From contig NC_133327.1 of assembly GCF_042186555.1 (NCBI RefSeq), positions 106,605,167 to 106,669,166 on the forward strand: a DNA stretch of 64,000 nt, in the 5' to 3' direction. A model generated the notes under the pieces. It was not told the DNA's origin. It did not search any database and saw only the letters and a program-made list of their open reading frames with translations. The translations under genes and the position numbers were made by a program. Within the stretch, counting starts at the first letter, position 1. Every line of letters starts with the position of its first letter. Below are positions 30,740 to 43,345 of this stretch, piece after piece. The stretch comes from Aquarana catesbeiana. Taxonomy: Eukaryota; Chordata; Amphibia; Anura; Ranidae.

Positions 30740-32098
30740 TAGTATACCTGCCAATCATTGTTCTACTATACGTTTTCTGCTTGATGCTCGATTTACTTTG
30801 TATTGTTTGATAAAAGAATATTTAACACTATGCTTAAAAAATAAATAGTAAAAAAAAAGCTAAAAAGGCAAACAGGAAGAACAGACAAGGCAGGAAGAAA
30901 AGGTGGACAGATAGAAAGGACATGACAGACAGAAAATAATGGGTTTGGTTGTGACAACAAAGATCCACCACTAGATGGAGCTAGAAGAGCTGTAAATACA
31001 ACTCTATAGAGTCCCCAATGCAGCATTTGCTTCTTGTGCATATTAGGAGCGCAGACAGATCCAAAATTTCTCTGTGGAATTTGGTGACATTTCCAAAAAA
31101 ATGTTCCATCGAAGAATGACGCGTTATTAACAAAAAGAGAAATAACACTATGCCTAAAAGTATGTCCTACTTCTGTATATGTCAGTGTAATTAAAGTAGA
31201 AGCACTCCATCTACATATAACCCTGAGTGGAAGGCTCTTTTACAGAACACAGTTGAACAGAACTGAGCTCCGACGTGATGCTAATCAGATGTAAGTTTGA
31301 TAAATTATACACCACAGACACTCCTCTCTGTACTTCTACTAGGACTGAAAAATGCATTTCAATAGCTTTTCCATTCTCCACGCTATGTTTTATTCACATT
31401 TTTCTTACAAGTCAATGTTTTAATGCAAGAGACCTGCCAGTCTAGAACATTCTGTTACCCTGAATGATCATGTCATATGGATATGAAAGGAAGCTTCTGT
31501 TACCTGAAATTATACTGTAGACCCGAAGGCCAAAAACAGGTGCATGCTGGGAGTTGTACTCCAACGCCACCACCACCAGGGAATTTGCAGGAAAATAACT
31601 GACACAAAATTTTCTATTGGCACTTAAATCTGCACATACATCAGTCATTTCTGTTTCGTTCAACCAGAGGTATGAAAAAACCCCCAAAAAACGGATTCAA
31701 TTCCCCCATCCACAATATCGTTGTGCACGGGGTAATCCTCCCCGCTGAGCTATTGTATTCTGACAGTAGGGAGACTTCCCAGGTGTCAGAATACACTGAT
31801 CAGCACTTCCGGCTATAGCTGGTGGCTCTGATCAAGCGGAAATTTTCCAACAGGGCGATTGTACAGAAGTTGATCCATAGATGGACTTCTGTACAATCAC
31901 CCTGCCCATACATGGAGCAAAATTGGGCTGATCCCTGCCGAATTTCAATTTAGATATAACAGACTTTAGATTCATTCACTAAACAGCAGGGATTCATCAA
32001 ATACAATAAAAAGAAAATCCTTTTTCCCTGAGAGATATGATTGGCTGCTGTGGCTTACTATACTTTGCTCTTCATCAGTGATCTTTGCACCACTTCAC

Positions 32099-33749
32099 CC
32101 ACCTTCACCTCCGGAAGGTTTACCCCCCCCCCTTCCTGATCAGGCCATTTTTTGCGATACAGCACTGTGTTACGTTAACCGCTTGCGGACCAGCCGCCGT
32201 TGGCTAGGCTGTGCAAAATCACGTTATTGTACGTGCTCTCGCGAGGTCTGGCTAGCAGGCGCGCAGCCACCGCAAGCTCCGTGAGTCCGACCGCGGGGAT
32301 ACCCGCAATCGTCTCAGAGAGGAAGAACGGGGAGATGCTGATAAACAAAATTTCCCCGTTCTGCCTAGTGACAGTGTCCCTGATCTCTGCTCCCTGTGAT
32401 CAGCCCCTCCCCCCCCACAGTTAGAATCACTCCCTAGGACACACTTAACCCCTACAGCGCCCCCTCCTGGTTAACCCCTTCACTGCCAGTCACATGTACA
32501 CAGTAATCAATGCATTTTTAATTGCACTGATCGCTGTATAAATGTGAATGGTCCCAAAATAGCTCCAAAAGTGTCCGATGTGTCCACCATAATGTCGCAG
32601 TCACGATAAAAATCGCTGATCGGTGCCATTACTAGTAAAAAAAAGAAAAAAAAAAAATTAATAAAAATGCCATAAAACTATCCCCGTTTTTGTAGACGCT
32701 ATAACTTTTGTGCAAACCAATAAATAAACGCTTACTGCGATTTATTTAACCAAAAATATGTAGAAGAATACGTATCGGCCTAACCTGAGGAAAAAAAACT
32801 GTTTTTTTTATATATTTTTGGGGGATATTTATTATAGCAAAAAGTAAAAAATCATGCTATTTTTTCAATATTGTCCTTTTTTTTTGTTTATAGCGCAAAA
32901 AATAAAAACCGCAGAGATGATCAAATACCACCAAAAGAAAGCTCTATTTGTGGGGAAAAAAGGACGTCAATTTTGTTTGGGAGCCATGTTGCATGACCGC
33001 GCAATTGTCAGTTAAAGCGACGCAGTGCCAAATCGCAAAAAGTGCTCTGGTCTTTAGCCAGCCAAATGGGGCCGAAGTGGTTAACTGACAATTGCGTGGT
33101 CATGCAACGCTGTACACAAATATGTCCTTTTTTCCCCACAAAAACTTCTTTTGGTTGTATTTGACCTGCGGTTTTTATTAATTTGTTTCTAAAAATGAAA
33201 GCGATCAGCGACTTATAGTGGGACTGGGATAATGCGGCGCAGACACTAACAGACACCTTTAACTCTTTTTGGGAACCAGTGACACTAATACAGTGATCAG
33301 TGCTAAAAATATGCACTGACACTGTACTAGTGACACTGGCAGGGAAGGGGTTAACATCAGGGGCAATCAAAGGGTTAACTGTGTGCCTAAGTAGTGCTTG
33401 CTAACTGTGGGGGAGGTGCTTTGACTAGGGGAAGGCAAAAATCTGTGTTCCTGCTTAGCAGAAACATAGGATCAGCACCTTCCCACTCTGACAGAACAGT
33501 ACTCTGCCTTGTTTACATAGGCAGACTGCCGTTCTGCCTGTGTCCCGAACAATCGGCGGGGCCCAGTGGACATCGAGTCTGCAAGACCCACTGATTGGCT
33601 CCCGCTGTGTCCGCTCACACTGGGAGCGGGTCACCGGTGGCAAACGCCCCAGACCTGGAAGTGTCAGATCCCATACTAGGTACGTGATCTGGCACAGAGC
33701 GGCCACCCTCCTGCAGGTAATGTACATGGGGCAGTCGACAAGAGGTTAA
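32099..33749 (-). mobile_element. TTAA repeat family, copy 3, interrupted by copy 2
   Basis: Read on the minus strand, it starts ttaacctcttgtcgactgcc at 33749 and ends near ggtgggtgaagtgg at about 32099. Its body is 33085-33749 plus 32099-32174. Copy 2 sits in an internal TTAA. The flanks of copy 2 (gtgttacg and ctgacaattg) match the continuous sequence seen in other copies, so the insertion is clear. Confidence 0.85.
32175..33084 (+). mobile_element. TTAA repeat family, copy 2, nested in copy 3
   Basis: TTAA lies at 32175-32178 and 33081-33084. It begins ccgcttgcggaccagccg and ends gggccgaagtgg. It is about 0.9 kb, non-coding and related to copy 1 over its length. Its ends are short imperfect inverted repeats (ccgcttgcggacc and ccacttcggcccc). 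Confidence 0.88.
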
Positions 33750-34529
33750 AGCAAACCTGTACATTGCTTGGATTACGATAAGTAACAGGCTTACTTTATG
33801 GCAGGCTCTTTCCAATACTCCATCAGGGCCAGTGCCAGTGCCAGTAATAGGCAGTTCAGACAGCTGCCTTAGGGTGCCAGGATAGGGGGGCGGTAAAATC
33901 CCAATGCCCAGCCACTTGCTGGGGATTCGTTTTTTTGAAACCATTTATCTTGTGTTCAGGGCTGAGACAAGGTGCGGCTGAGAGAGGCATGGATACACTG
34001 CAGGAGGGGGGCGCCAGCTCCGGTACTTTCTGCACAGTGTAATGAAAGCACAGTCTACTCACACTCAGCTTTCTTTCCCACTGATTATACAGGACCCTAC
34101 ATATCTTCTCAACTCCCACCCCTTCAGTGACAGCCTCACTTGATGGCCATTCAAGCTTGTCCTTTCAGAGTGGAGGGCACACCCTCTGATTTGCATGGCA
34201 GTATGGACTGTGTCAGTATGGAGAAGAACTGCCAGCAAATGTGAAGCTGTACTGAACAAGAGATGGGGCAGGGCTCCTAGTCTCATCTATGCTCACGTGC
34301 CATCAACAGATCAATCAAAACATGTTCAGCACGGATGATGAGCTACATGATGGTGAGCCACAATTGTTGTTTGGGGTCTCTTCCTTTCACACTGAAAAGT
34401 AAAGGAAATGTGTTCTGTGCCAACATCTGACAGCTGTAAAGGTGAGGGCAGCTAGAACATCTACCAATATTTAATCCATTCCTCCCTTACTATTTTTAGC
34501 AAACTCAGTACAGAATTTGTTTAATGTTA

Positions 34530-34850
34530 GGGCTCATTAAAACCATATAGGTACACCCAAGTGCACATGTGTTTTGTGCATTTTCAGCAGTCTATTACTT
34601 TCAATTGGCTGGCAAACACAAAAAGAGGGCAGCAAGCACAGATTTTAAATTTGCACTACACCAAACCCAACAGTACTGAGGACTTTGCTTTCTGGTGGCT
34701 GCACATGCATCTGCATTTGCTAGATGCATGGGGTGCCATTAGGAATTAATGGCACACACGTATCTGCAGATGGCAGTGCATTTCTGTGCAGTGTGGGGAA
34801 ACGCATGCATCCATGTGGGTTCCTGCACTGCAGTTTGTCTGAACAAGCCC
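34530..34850. mobile_element. Harbinger-like MITE
   Basis: The left end gggctcattaaaacc and the right end gaacaagccc are flanked by tta at 34527-34529 and 34851-34853. The element is about 321 bp, with no coding sequence. Confidence 0.65.
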
Positions 34851-35058
34851 TTAGAATTAGGGATGTTTAGGTGACTTTTCTGCTTTTCACTTTGAGGGCT
34901 CATTCATACCAGATGTGTTGTGCTGTGTTGCTCTGCTATGATCAACAAACAACAAATGTTCTCTATTCACACCATACATGAGTGTTGGGCTGTGATAAAA
35001 ATGGAGACATGATGCATTTTTACATGACACACACCAACACACATATAGCACATATATA

Positions 35059-36576
35059 CAGAGGATATAAAAAGTCTACACATTCCTGGTAAAATGTCAG
35101 GTTTCTGTGATGTAAAAAAAAAAAAAATGAGACAAAGATAAATAATTTCAGAACTTTTTCCACTTTTAATGTGACCTATAAACTGTAGACTCCTGAAATC
35201 TTTTAGGTGGAGGGAAGTAAAAATAAAATATGGTTGCATAAGTGTGCACATCTAAATTAATACTTTGTTGAAGCACCTTTTAATTTTACTACAGCACTCA
35301 GTCTTTTTGGGTATGAGTCTGTCAGCATGGCACATCTTGACTTGGCAATATTTGCCCACTCTTCTTTGTAAAAACACTCCAAATCTGTCAGATTGCAATG
35401 GCATCTCCTGTGCACAGCCCCCTTCAGATCACCCCACAGATTTTCTAATCGGATTCAGGTCTGGGCTCTGGCTGGGCCATTCCAAAAAACTTTAATCTTC
35501 TTCTGGTGAAGCCATTCCTTTGTTGATTTGGATGTATGCTTCGGGTCATAACTGGTATTTGGAACTGTTTATAATTCCCTCTACCTTGACTAAGACTCCT
35601 GTCCCAGCTGAAGAAAAACAGCCCAAAAGCATGATGCTGCCACCACCATGCTTCACGGTGGGTATGGTGTTCTTTTGGTGTTGTTTTTGTGCCAAACATA
35701 TCTTTTGGAATTATGGCCAAAAAGTTCAACCTTGGTTTCATCAGACATAACACATTTTCCCACATGCTTTTGGGAGACTTCAGAGTTTTTGCAAAATCTA
35801 GCAGGGCTTGGATGTTTTCTTGGTAAGAAAAGGCTTTTGTCTTGCCACTCTACCCCATAGCCCAGACATATGAAGAAAATGGGAGATTATTGTCACATGT
35901 ACCACACAGCCAGTACTTGCCAGATATTCCTGCAGCTCCTTTAATGTTGCTGTAGGCTTTTTGGCAGCCCCCCTGACAAGTTTTCTTCTCGTCTTTTTAT
36001 CAATTTTGGGGCGACGTCCAGTTCTTGGTTAAGTCACTGTTGTGTCATATTTTCTCCACTTCATGACTGTCCTCACTGTGTTTGATGATATATCTAATGC
36101 CTTGGAAATTCTTTAGCATTCTCCTGCCTGATACCTTTTAACAATGAGATCCATCTGATGCTTTGGAAGCTCTCTGCAGACCATGGCTTTTACTGTAGGA
36201 TGCGACTAAGAAAATGTCAGGAAAGACCTACTAGAACAGCTGAACTTTATTTGGGGTTAATCAGAGGCACTTTAAGGGATGGCAGGTGTGTACTGACACC
36301 GATTTAACATGCCTTTGAATGTGATTGCTTAATTCTGAACACAGCTACAACCCCAGTTATAAGAGTGTTTGCACACTTATGCAATTGCGTTAATTTTCGT
36401 TTTTTTTTTTTTACCCCCCCTAAAAGATTTCAGTTTGTTTTTCAATTGAATTGTACAGTTTATAGGTCACATTAACAGGTGGAAAAAGTTCTGAAATGAT
36501 TTAGCTTTGTCTCATTTGTTTACATCACAGAAACCTGACATTTTAACAGGGGTGTGTAGACTTTTTATATCCACTG
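35059..36576 (-). mobile_element. Tc1-like transposon, third family, with long inverted ends
   Basis: The ends read cagaggatataaaaagtcta and the complement of cagtggatataaaaagtcta, flanked by TA on both sides. Inverted similarity extends roughly 200 bp inwards. Length is about 1.52 kb. It is nested in a MITE and lies in the TRAPPC12 last intron. Confidence 0.9.
35250..36185 (-). pseudogene. Tc1 transposase, multiply broken
   Basis: Minus-strand translation in several frames shows VCRELPKHQMDLIV at the start, MSDETKVELFG with the first Asp, a KHTSKSTKEWLHQKKIKV segment after the second, and a LENLWGDLKG-type third motif. Stops and shifts interrupt it many times. The piece at 35445-35765 is the longest open stretch. 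Confidence 0.8.
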
Positions 36577-36896
36577 TAGTTGAATGAGTTGTCTTTTAAT
36601 AATATTGAATAAATCTAAAAAAAAAAAAAAAGAAAAAGAAAAAGTAAACAATGCATTTTAACAACATATAGCACAGCCCCTCTACAACACACATCAAATG
36701 GACCATATTGTGTGCTCGCTGGTGTAAATGGGCCCTAAGTGCTAGTACCACCTCAGTTTCTCCACCAGGTACAGCATCTCCCACCCTCCTCTCTCTTTGG
36801 TCACGGTGCCTTTCTGCAGCAAAATGCACCTTCGCCTGTGTAGACAAAAATCTTTGCACTGGCCCTGCATTGCATCACCTGCTTTGATTGTCCTTA

Positions 36897-37274
36897 GGCC
36901 CCTTTCACACCGGCACCTCTGCTAAGCGGAATCAGCTTGCTCAGCGTGGGATTTCTTTGCTGACTCCCTGCTGAGCAGGCTGATGACAGATCTGTGTCTG
37001 CTCCGCTATACAGACACATCCCCCCCTCTCCTCTATGTGGACCTCCTGTCCATTTCTATCCGACTGTCATCCGATCCGCCAGACAAATGGGAAATAGAAC
37101 CACCACACGTCTGTTTTTGGCAAACAGGATCTGATCAGATCGGATGGCGGCGGGTGTCAGCAGACACTTGTCCACTGACATCCGCGGCGCCATAGAAGGG
37201 ACTGGAGGGTCTGATCAGGTCCACCTGAAAAACTGACAGGCGAACCTGATCAGACAGCCCGTGTGAAAGGGGCC
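36897..37274. mobile_element. Harbinger-like MITE, ggcccctttcacac ends
   Basis: The ends ggcccctttcacac and gtgtgaaaggggcc are exact inverses. The left flank is tta and the right flank cta, so the duplication differs at one base. The interior contains cggatg/catccg words like the MITE at 15520-15906. Confidence 0.75.
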
Positions 37275-37432
37275 CTATAGATGGACACATCATTTACTGA
37301 ACTAGATGCCTATTTTGGCAGCTGTTTATGTACAATAAGCAGTCCAGAATTTCACTGCAGGGAAGTGGGTGGTCCTCTATCCATAGGTCAGCACTTTTAC
37401 AGCTGTTCTGCAACAACAGCCCAGAAGCTTAC

Positions 37433-37520
37433 CACCGTGTTTGTAGGGTCCACCTTCAGTACCTCTGTGAAGAACTTGTGTGCTTCTGCAAAGTTATTCT
37501 GACCAAGATGTTGGAAAGCC
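37433..37520 (-). CDS. TRAPPC12: TRAPPC12 exon, third of four in this window
   Basis: This 88-bp exon follows the acceptor tatctttcag and precedes the donor gtaagc. Its first base completes the Arg codon begun in the previous exon, and it ends on a complete codon. It encodes AFQHLGQNNFAEAHKFFTEV and then LKVDPTNTV, a full TPR-like unit. The phases at both ends fit its neighbours exactly, which supports the exon without a transcript. Confidence 0.96.
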
Positions 37521-38838
37521 CTGAAAGATAAAATGTTATATGAAAATAAACATATTCTGTGGATGTATATTCTGGGCAAGCATGTCAGCATATTTTAAAA
37601 AGACATGCGCTTTTCCATCCTAATTTATCCTGTGGGGTCACATCCTTTTTTTTCCTTGGGCTTCTATGTGCACTGTGATGCGTTGCAGTGCAGTTGCATG
37701 CGTTTGCGTGCATTTTTGCATGTTTGTGGTGCGAAAAAATGCAGCATGCTCTACTTTTTTTTTTTTTTACCGAACTGCACTGCAATAATGTGAACTACGC
37801 CCATGGGATTACCTTGAATGTGGAGTGTCTATGCCGTTGGAGTGCAGTCAAAAATGCAAGCAACTGCATCCCACTGCGTTCGGTGTGAATGGGCCCTTAG
37901 TGAATATTTTTAATAACCCTCCCCCCAATCCCCTGAGTGCATCCCACCTGGGATTATACTTCCCTTCATCCCCTATCCAGCAAATTGTGCTCAGACAAGA
38001 TCCTGGCTGGCTCCTCTTCCAGCTCCACATGTGCTGCAGCCTCATTCATCCCTGTGGGTGGGCTGATGGGGGCCAGCATGAATAAGGCTTACTCATCCCT
38101 CAACTCAACTCAGCCTGCAGGGTTGAATGAAAAAAAACTGTGCAAACACATGTTTACATCTTTGGAAGTTCACAATGCGAAGGTTCGTATGTAGGGGCCT
38201 TACTGTAGAGAGAAAGGTAAGTATTATCCCAGGTGGGCTGCACTCAGAGGCACAAGGGATTCATTAAAAGATTCAATTCATTAAAAGGTGAACGCATCTT
38301 TAAGCTTCTAAAATTAGAAGAGGTGCCATAGCCTTTCTGCTATAACCTTTATTAAAGGTCCACTTATCTGAAAGACGACCATATAGGCCCTAATTAAAAG
38401 AAATTCTAAGTGACAGCCATAAAAATAAATTGAAATAATGGATGAAGTCACTGGGCCTCGCTGAAGGAAAAATTAAGAATCCCAAAACTCGTGTGAAGAT
38501 GATCCAGCACTGTGCAGAAGTACATTTTTATGGGATTTGGGATCCTCAGCTTTCCTGAATCTTGTGACGTGGCTCAGTAACATCTCTCCCACCTGTCGGA
38601 AGCTAGGATGTAAGGCAAATATTCTTTTACTTTTTTCTTTCATTTGGCTCTCACTTAGTGTTTTTAATCAGGTGGTGGAGGGCCTCCAGCTAAGCTAAAC
38701 TTGCATTTTCATGCAAAATCAAATGTAATTAGAAACCTTCCCTCTGCAAACTCCTATGAAACCAAGGATTTGTCTTCCCTAATTTCAAGGCTAGGCCCTC
38801 CTTGCACTCCATCCTTCTATACAGAGACAGCACCCTTA

Positions 38839-39147
38839 GGCCCCATTCACACCTGAGCGTTTTGTAGCTTGAAGCCTGAAGCTACAAAATGCTGGAGTGG
38901 AAAAAATCAATTATTCTCTATGGAGATGGTTCACATCTCCACTCCAAACGCCTTAGGCTAGAAGCTCCAAAACGCCTGAAGCTCAAACAAGTCCGGGAAC
39001 TATTTTTTAGGCAGATTACAGACGTTTTTCTGCTTTTTACATTGGTGACCTTTTGACCTGAAAATTGCGGCAAAAATCGCTGCACAATCGTGGTAAAATC
39101 ACATGACTTTCTGCCTGAAAACGATACGCTTAGGTGTGATCGGGCGC
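38839..39147. mobile_element. Harbinger-like MITE A of an abutting pair
   Basis: The left end ggccccattcacacctgagc and right end gcttaggtgtgatcgggcgc are inverted relatives. The flanking tta lies at 38836-38838 and 39148-39150. Confidence 0.75.
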
Positions 39148-39150
39148 TTA

Positions 39151-39344
39151 GGCTGGGTTCACATATATGCCAATTGGATGCGGTTTCCAATGCGCATGAC
39201 ATGCACGTGTGACCGCCTCTCAATGGAGCTGGTTCACACATCTGGGATGGCCGCCGTGCAAATTCCAAAAGGGTCCTATGTGTTTTTGGGTCCAGTCAAC
39301 AGGAATGCACTGGAAACCGCGGGCGCACATATGTGAACCCGGCC
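39151..39344. mobile_element. Harbinger-like MITE B, sharing its left tta with MITE A
   Basis: The ends ggctgggttcacatat and atatgtgaacccggcc are inverted. The left flank is the tta at 39148-39150 that also bounds MITE A; the right flank is tca, one change from tta. Confidence 0.7.
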
Positions 39345-40132
39345 TCACTAGTCACTTTCTGGGGACAGGGATGTGGCAGGTAGGAGGGGCCTAGTTCCAA
39401 AGTCAGGGAAGTCAATCCTTCAGTAAGTTGAAACTGATTTAAAAGCATGGTTCACCTTTACCAAAAAAATGCCTATGTAGGTAAAGGGGGGTCTGTATTT
39501 AAATACAAACTGCGCAGTGCAGGAGCAAGCTCTTTCTTGGATTCTAACCCCCTCCTACTTTCTCTTCTCTGATGTAGTAGCTCCAAGTTCAGCATTTATG
39601 AGCTCAGTCCTCTGATGGTGGAGGTGAACATTAACAATTGGGAGTGTCTTAGGTCATAGCAACAAGGCAGGATGGAATGGCAAGGGCAATAATCAACCTT
39701 GGACAAAGTTGCAGTTTGCTTTTATCTACAGACACCCTTTAGCTGCACTTCCGTTTTTTTTTGTAATGGTGAACTATGCCTTTAAAAGATATTATAGTGT
39801 AACCCACACACTCTACAGAAAAGCCTTCCATAATGTGTCTCCGGACTGACAACAAATGGCACCTTTACAAATCATCCATGATACAGAAATTGCCAGAACG
39901 GCTATGTGGAAATAACCTGCATTTTCCCCTATAAATCAATTCTTTAAATTACAAACCTCACTACATTACATTTTTCAGGCTATGTATTAAAGATCATTTC
40001 AAGGACAAAAAGTTTTTGTTGTAATTTTATCAGTCTGATGTCTGGAGTGAGAAGAGACCACACATGAATAATTTTAGAGACAGATTTGTTTTTTTGTTTT
40101 TTTTTTTTTTTTAAAGGGATTGAATGTAAAAT

Positions 40133-40530
40133 ACCCTTTCACACTGGGGCACTTTTTAGGCGTTTTAGCTCTAAAAATAGCACCTGAAAAGTGCCTCTCA
40201 AGCCACCCCAGTGTGAAAGCTCGAGTGCTTTCACACTATGGCGGTACGCTTGCAGGACGGGAAAAAAAGTCCTGCAAGCAGCATCTGTGGGGCGGGATCG
40301 GTGTATACACTGCTCCCGCACCGCTCCTGCCCATTGAAATGAATGGGCAGCACTGCCTAAGCGCTTCAGCATCTCCGCAACACGGGCGCTATTAACCCTT
40401 TCTTCGGCCGCTAGCGGAGGTTAAAAGCGCCCCGCCAGCGGCTGAAAATTGCCGATATAACATTAAAGCGCCACTAAAACTAGCAGCGCTTTACCGCTGA
40501 TGCCGACACCACCCCAGTGTGAAAGGGGTC
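40133..40530. mobile_element. Harbinger-like MITE, ccctttcacactgggg ends
   Basis: The left end ccctttcacactgggg and the right end ccccagtgtgaaagggg are inverted, with tta following at 40531-40533. The interior is rich in gcgctt/aagcgc words. About 398 bp. Confidence 0.75.
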
Positions 40531-40751
40531 TTAGGTGGTATCCTTGGCACTAGCTGTGCTGGAAGTATACCAAGCTGTATGGCAGAACACACATGAGAAT
40601 GAAGCAAAGTGTTTGCTTTGCATTGTATATAACTAAAATGAACACAGGTCAGCACTGATTTATGCTGACATTGAAGTCCTCAATTAATTCAAAAGCAAAC
40701 AGGACACAACACACAAAAATAAGCCAATAATACATTTGTCAAGGCGCTTAC

Positions 40752-40861
40752 CGGTTCATCAAAACTATAATTTTCTTCTCTGGCTCATCTTTATTAACTA
40801 GATTCTGTATTACATTTTCAGCATCCTGAAAATACTTCTCAGCAGTTTTTATGTCTCCAAT
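40752..40861 (-). CDS. TRAPPC12: TRAPPC12 exon, second of four in this window
   Basis: This 110-bp exon lies between the acceptor ttccttag and the donor gtaagc. It starts on a whole codon and ends with two bases of an Arg codon finished in the next exon. It encodes IGDIKTAEKYFQDAENVIQN, then LVNKDEPEKKIIVLMN, which is the TPR-like helix following the GRIFLQ end of the upstream exon. It is readable only on the minus strand. Confidence 0.96.
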
Positions 40862-41887
40862 CTAAGGAACAGAAAAGATAAATATGAATTTTCCAATAAA
40901 AATGCATCATAGACATGAAGAAGAATTCATAGGGTCAGACCTATATCACGCTGGACTGGGTAATGATCTAAAGCCCATTAGCAAGCCAACATACAACATG
41001 GGGGACAAAGTGATCAGACGAGATGGGAAACTGCCTGATTGTGATAGTTCCCCCCCTGAGATATAGTCAGAACCCTTCTTCACCTAAAGGAATGCATGTG
41101 CGACCCGAGCATGCCTAAAGTCTATGAGCAGCTTAAAGCTGAATCGAATTTGAGCACCACAATCTGAAAATGCTATTTAATTCATTTTTAATATTCAAAG
41201 CAACCTCACCCATCCACCCACATCTCTATGCTTTATTTTGTTGGGGAATTACTTTGAAAAACACCCCCCCCCCAGCATTTCAAGCCATGGCCATCTTGAT
41301 TAAGGGAAGATGATTCAAATAACACTTACTTCCTGGAGTCCATCTGCCCTTAGCTGAGGCATGCAGATGGGGGGGGGGGGGGTGCTTAAATAAGAAAACC
41401 CCTCCTCCTCTCCTCCAGATGAAAGAAAAAACATGCCCATGAACACTCATAGGATGTAAGACATTTTGGCCTAGGCCAGAAACCAGGAAACAACTGAAGA
41501 AATGTAAACAAAAAAAGTTTAACCCTTTCGCAGCCAGGTCTATACATCATACGGACCTGACAGCGGGGGGTTGTAAACACATTGTGCGTGAATCTGACAA
41601 GCAGACTCCTGCCTGTCAGGTGGAAGCATTCGGCGAGGCTGCGATACCGCCCGATTGCCTCCACACACCCCTGGTAACAAAAGGTCCCTCCCCTGGCATG
41701 CATGCGCCCCCGCCATGTATCCTGGGACTGGCAAAGTGGGTGCAGCCGGGAAGAGGAAAGGCTGCAGAGCAGACACGCATCCACTCTCCTCCCCTCCTTG
41801 TTGTTGACCCAGAAAAGCTATGTGTTTGATGTCAGTTCCAAATCAGCCTCTCGGTGTCCCCAGCCAGCATACCAGGGAAAGAATGTA

Positions 41888-42325
41888 ATGCAGTGCAATG
41901 TGCATTACATTACATTTAGTGGAGCACAGGGCAGACATGCATGGTCTTTTAGACCCTGCATGTCTCATTAAAGACTTAAAGACATGGATGAGTGAGTTTG
42001 GGGTGGAGGAACTTGACTGGCCTGCACACAGTCCTGACCTCAACCCGATAGAAAACCTTTGGGATGAATTAGATTGGAGACTGCGAGCCAGGCCTTCTTG
42101 TCCAACATCAGCACCTGACCCCACAAATGTGCTTCTGGAAGAATGGTCAAACATTCCCATAGACACACTGCTAAACCTTGTGGACAGCCTTCCCAGAAGA
42201 GTTGAAGCTGTTATAGCTGCAAAGGGTGGGCCAACTCAATATTGAACCCTACAGACTAAGACTGGGATGCCATTAAAGTTCATGTAAAGGCAGGCTCCCC
42301 AATACATTTGACAATATAGTGTATA
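41888..42325 (+). mobile_element. Tc1-like transposon, 3' fragment
   Basis: The open frame at 41898-42245 encodes the C-terminal catalytic part of a Tc1 transposase. DLKTWMSEFG leads to LDWPAHSPDLNPIENLWDEL with the catalytic Glu, and it ends PTQY with a stop at 42243. The 3' terminal repeat finishes near ttgacaatatagtg. The N-terminal two thirds are missing, so this is a 5'-truncated remnant. Confidence 0.85.
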
Positions 42326-43181
42326 TTGTATATATATATATATATATATATTTATTTGCAGTTGATCAATAAAGCAATGAGTTTATTTATATGCAGTTGT
42401 GCAGACATTTTTCCAGGAACAACTGAAGCTGTAGCAATTATTGAAAAGGTCAATCAGTGTTTTCTTTACACATATGAGTCTGAGACCAGTCCTATATATC
42501 CTGACTCTACTTATCCTACGTAGTTATCAGAACACAGATACAATTTCACACTGGTTTGGGTTTCCATGATGGATACAGACACCAGGAAGAAAAGAGTTAA
42601 TATGATCGGGTGTGCCTTCATTTGCTGGTAAGCCAAATTACATAAGGAAGCTTAAAAGCGGCTTTCAGCTTCGATCATGTTAGAATTGGAAAACAGCAGG
42701 GGTGGTTCTTGCAGAACATCTGCAATTAATGAGCTAATAAGCAGCACGCAAAGTTCTTCCACTTCCACCAGTCCTCTGAAAGTCATGAAATCCAACCAAT
42801 AGGTTACCGGGAATGACGTACAATATATCAATGCCACTAGTTATTTCCAGACATGGTGACAATATGAAATACAGACCAGTATGAATGATACTTTTCCATT
42901 CCATTCAATGAGCCTCTATCAAATTATCTGTGTCCAAGTGTATTTCCGAAGGTCATACAAGTTATCTCAGATTTAAGAGTCACCCAGAAGTTAATGTGCA
43001 GAATGCGGGGCCCCACTCACTGACCAGTGTGTTATGACAACCGGGGACTTCAGCAGTGACATGCAATACTGTCTGGCTATCTTCTTTCCCATCTTGAACT
43101 TTTGGGGTGTTGTTCTACACTGTTGGATATACCTACAACTTCTGCTACATACCGCTTAATATAAATAAAGGGACCACGTTA

Positions 43182-43345
43182 GGGTTGCCACCGCATCCCT
43201 TTAAAACCAAACACATTCATTACACAGGTTCAGTCGCTAATTTAATGCAGGTAAGGCACTAAGTGGGTTTAATTACCACCTTAATCAGCCACAGAACCTG
43301 TGTAATTAATATGTGTTTGCTTTTAAAGGGATGAAGTGGCAACCC
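43182..43345. mobile_element. Small MITE with gggttgccacc ends
   Basis: Inverted repeats of about 50 bp (gggttgccaccgcatccctt inwards) are flanked by TA on both sides. It shares termini with 30069-30739. Confidence 0.8.

Larger units (their letters stand above)
34895..36736. mobile_element. Harbinger-like MITE interrupted by a Tc1 element
   Basis: The left end agggctcattcataccag and the right end ctggtgtaaatgggccct are inverted relatives. Without the Tc1 at 35059-36576 the MITE is about 320 bp, similar to the one just upstream. Confidence 0.65.
27684..37432 (-). other. TRAPPC12: TRAPPC12 last intron
   Basis: A GT-AG intron of about 9.75 kb (donor gtaagc at 37432, acceptor tttcccag at 27684). 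It contains a palindromic MITE, microsatellites, a self-nested TTAA family, two Harbinger-like MITEs and a Tc1 inside a MITE. The stretches 28203-29327, 29406-30068, 30740-32098 and 33750-34529 show nothing recognisable beyond low-complexity runs and a fragment related to the 23269-23784 MITE at about 31700-31960. Confidence 0.85.
37521..40751 (-). other. TRAPPC12: TRAPPC12 intron
   Basis: A GT-AG intron of about 3.2 kb (donor gtaagc at 40751). It carries three Harbinger-like MITEs (38839-39147, 39151-39344, 40133-40530). The stretches 37521-38835 and 39348-40130 show no gene; a gtgtgaatgggccctta segment near 37875 looks like the right end of another MITE whose left end I did not place. Confidence 0.85.
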
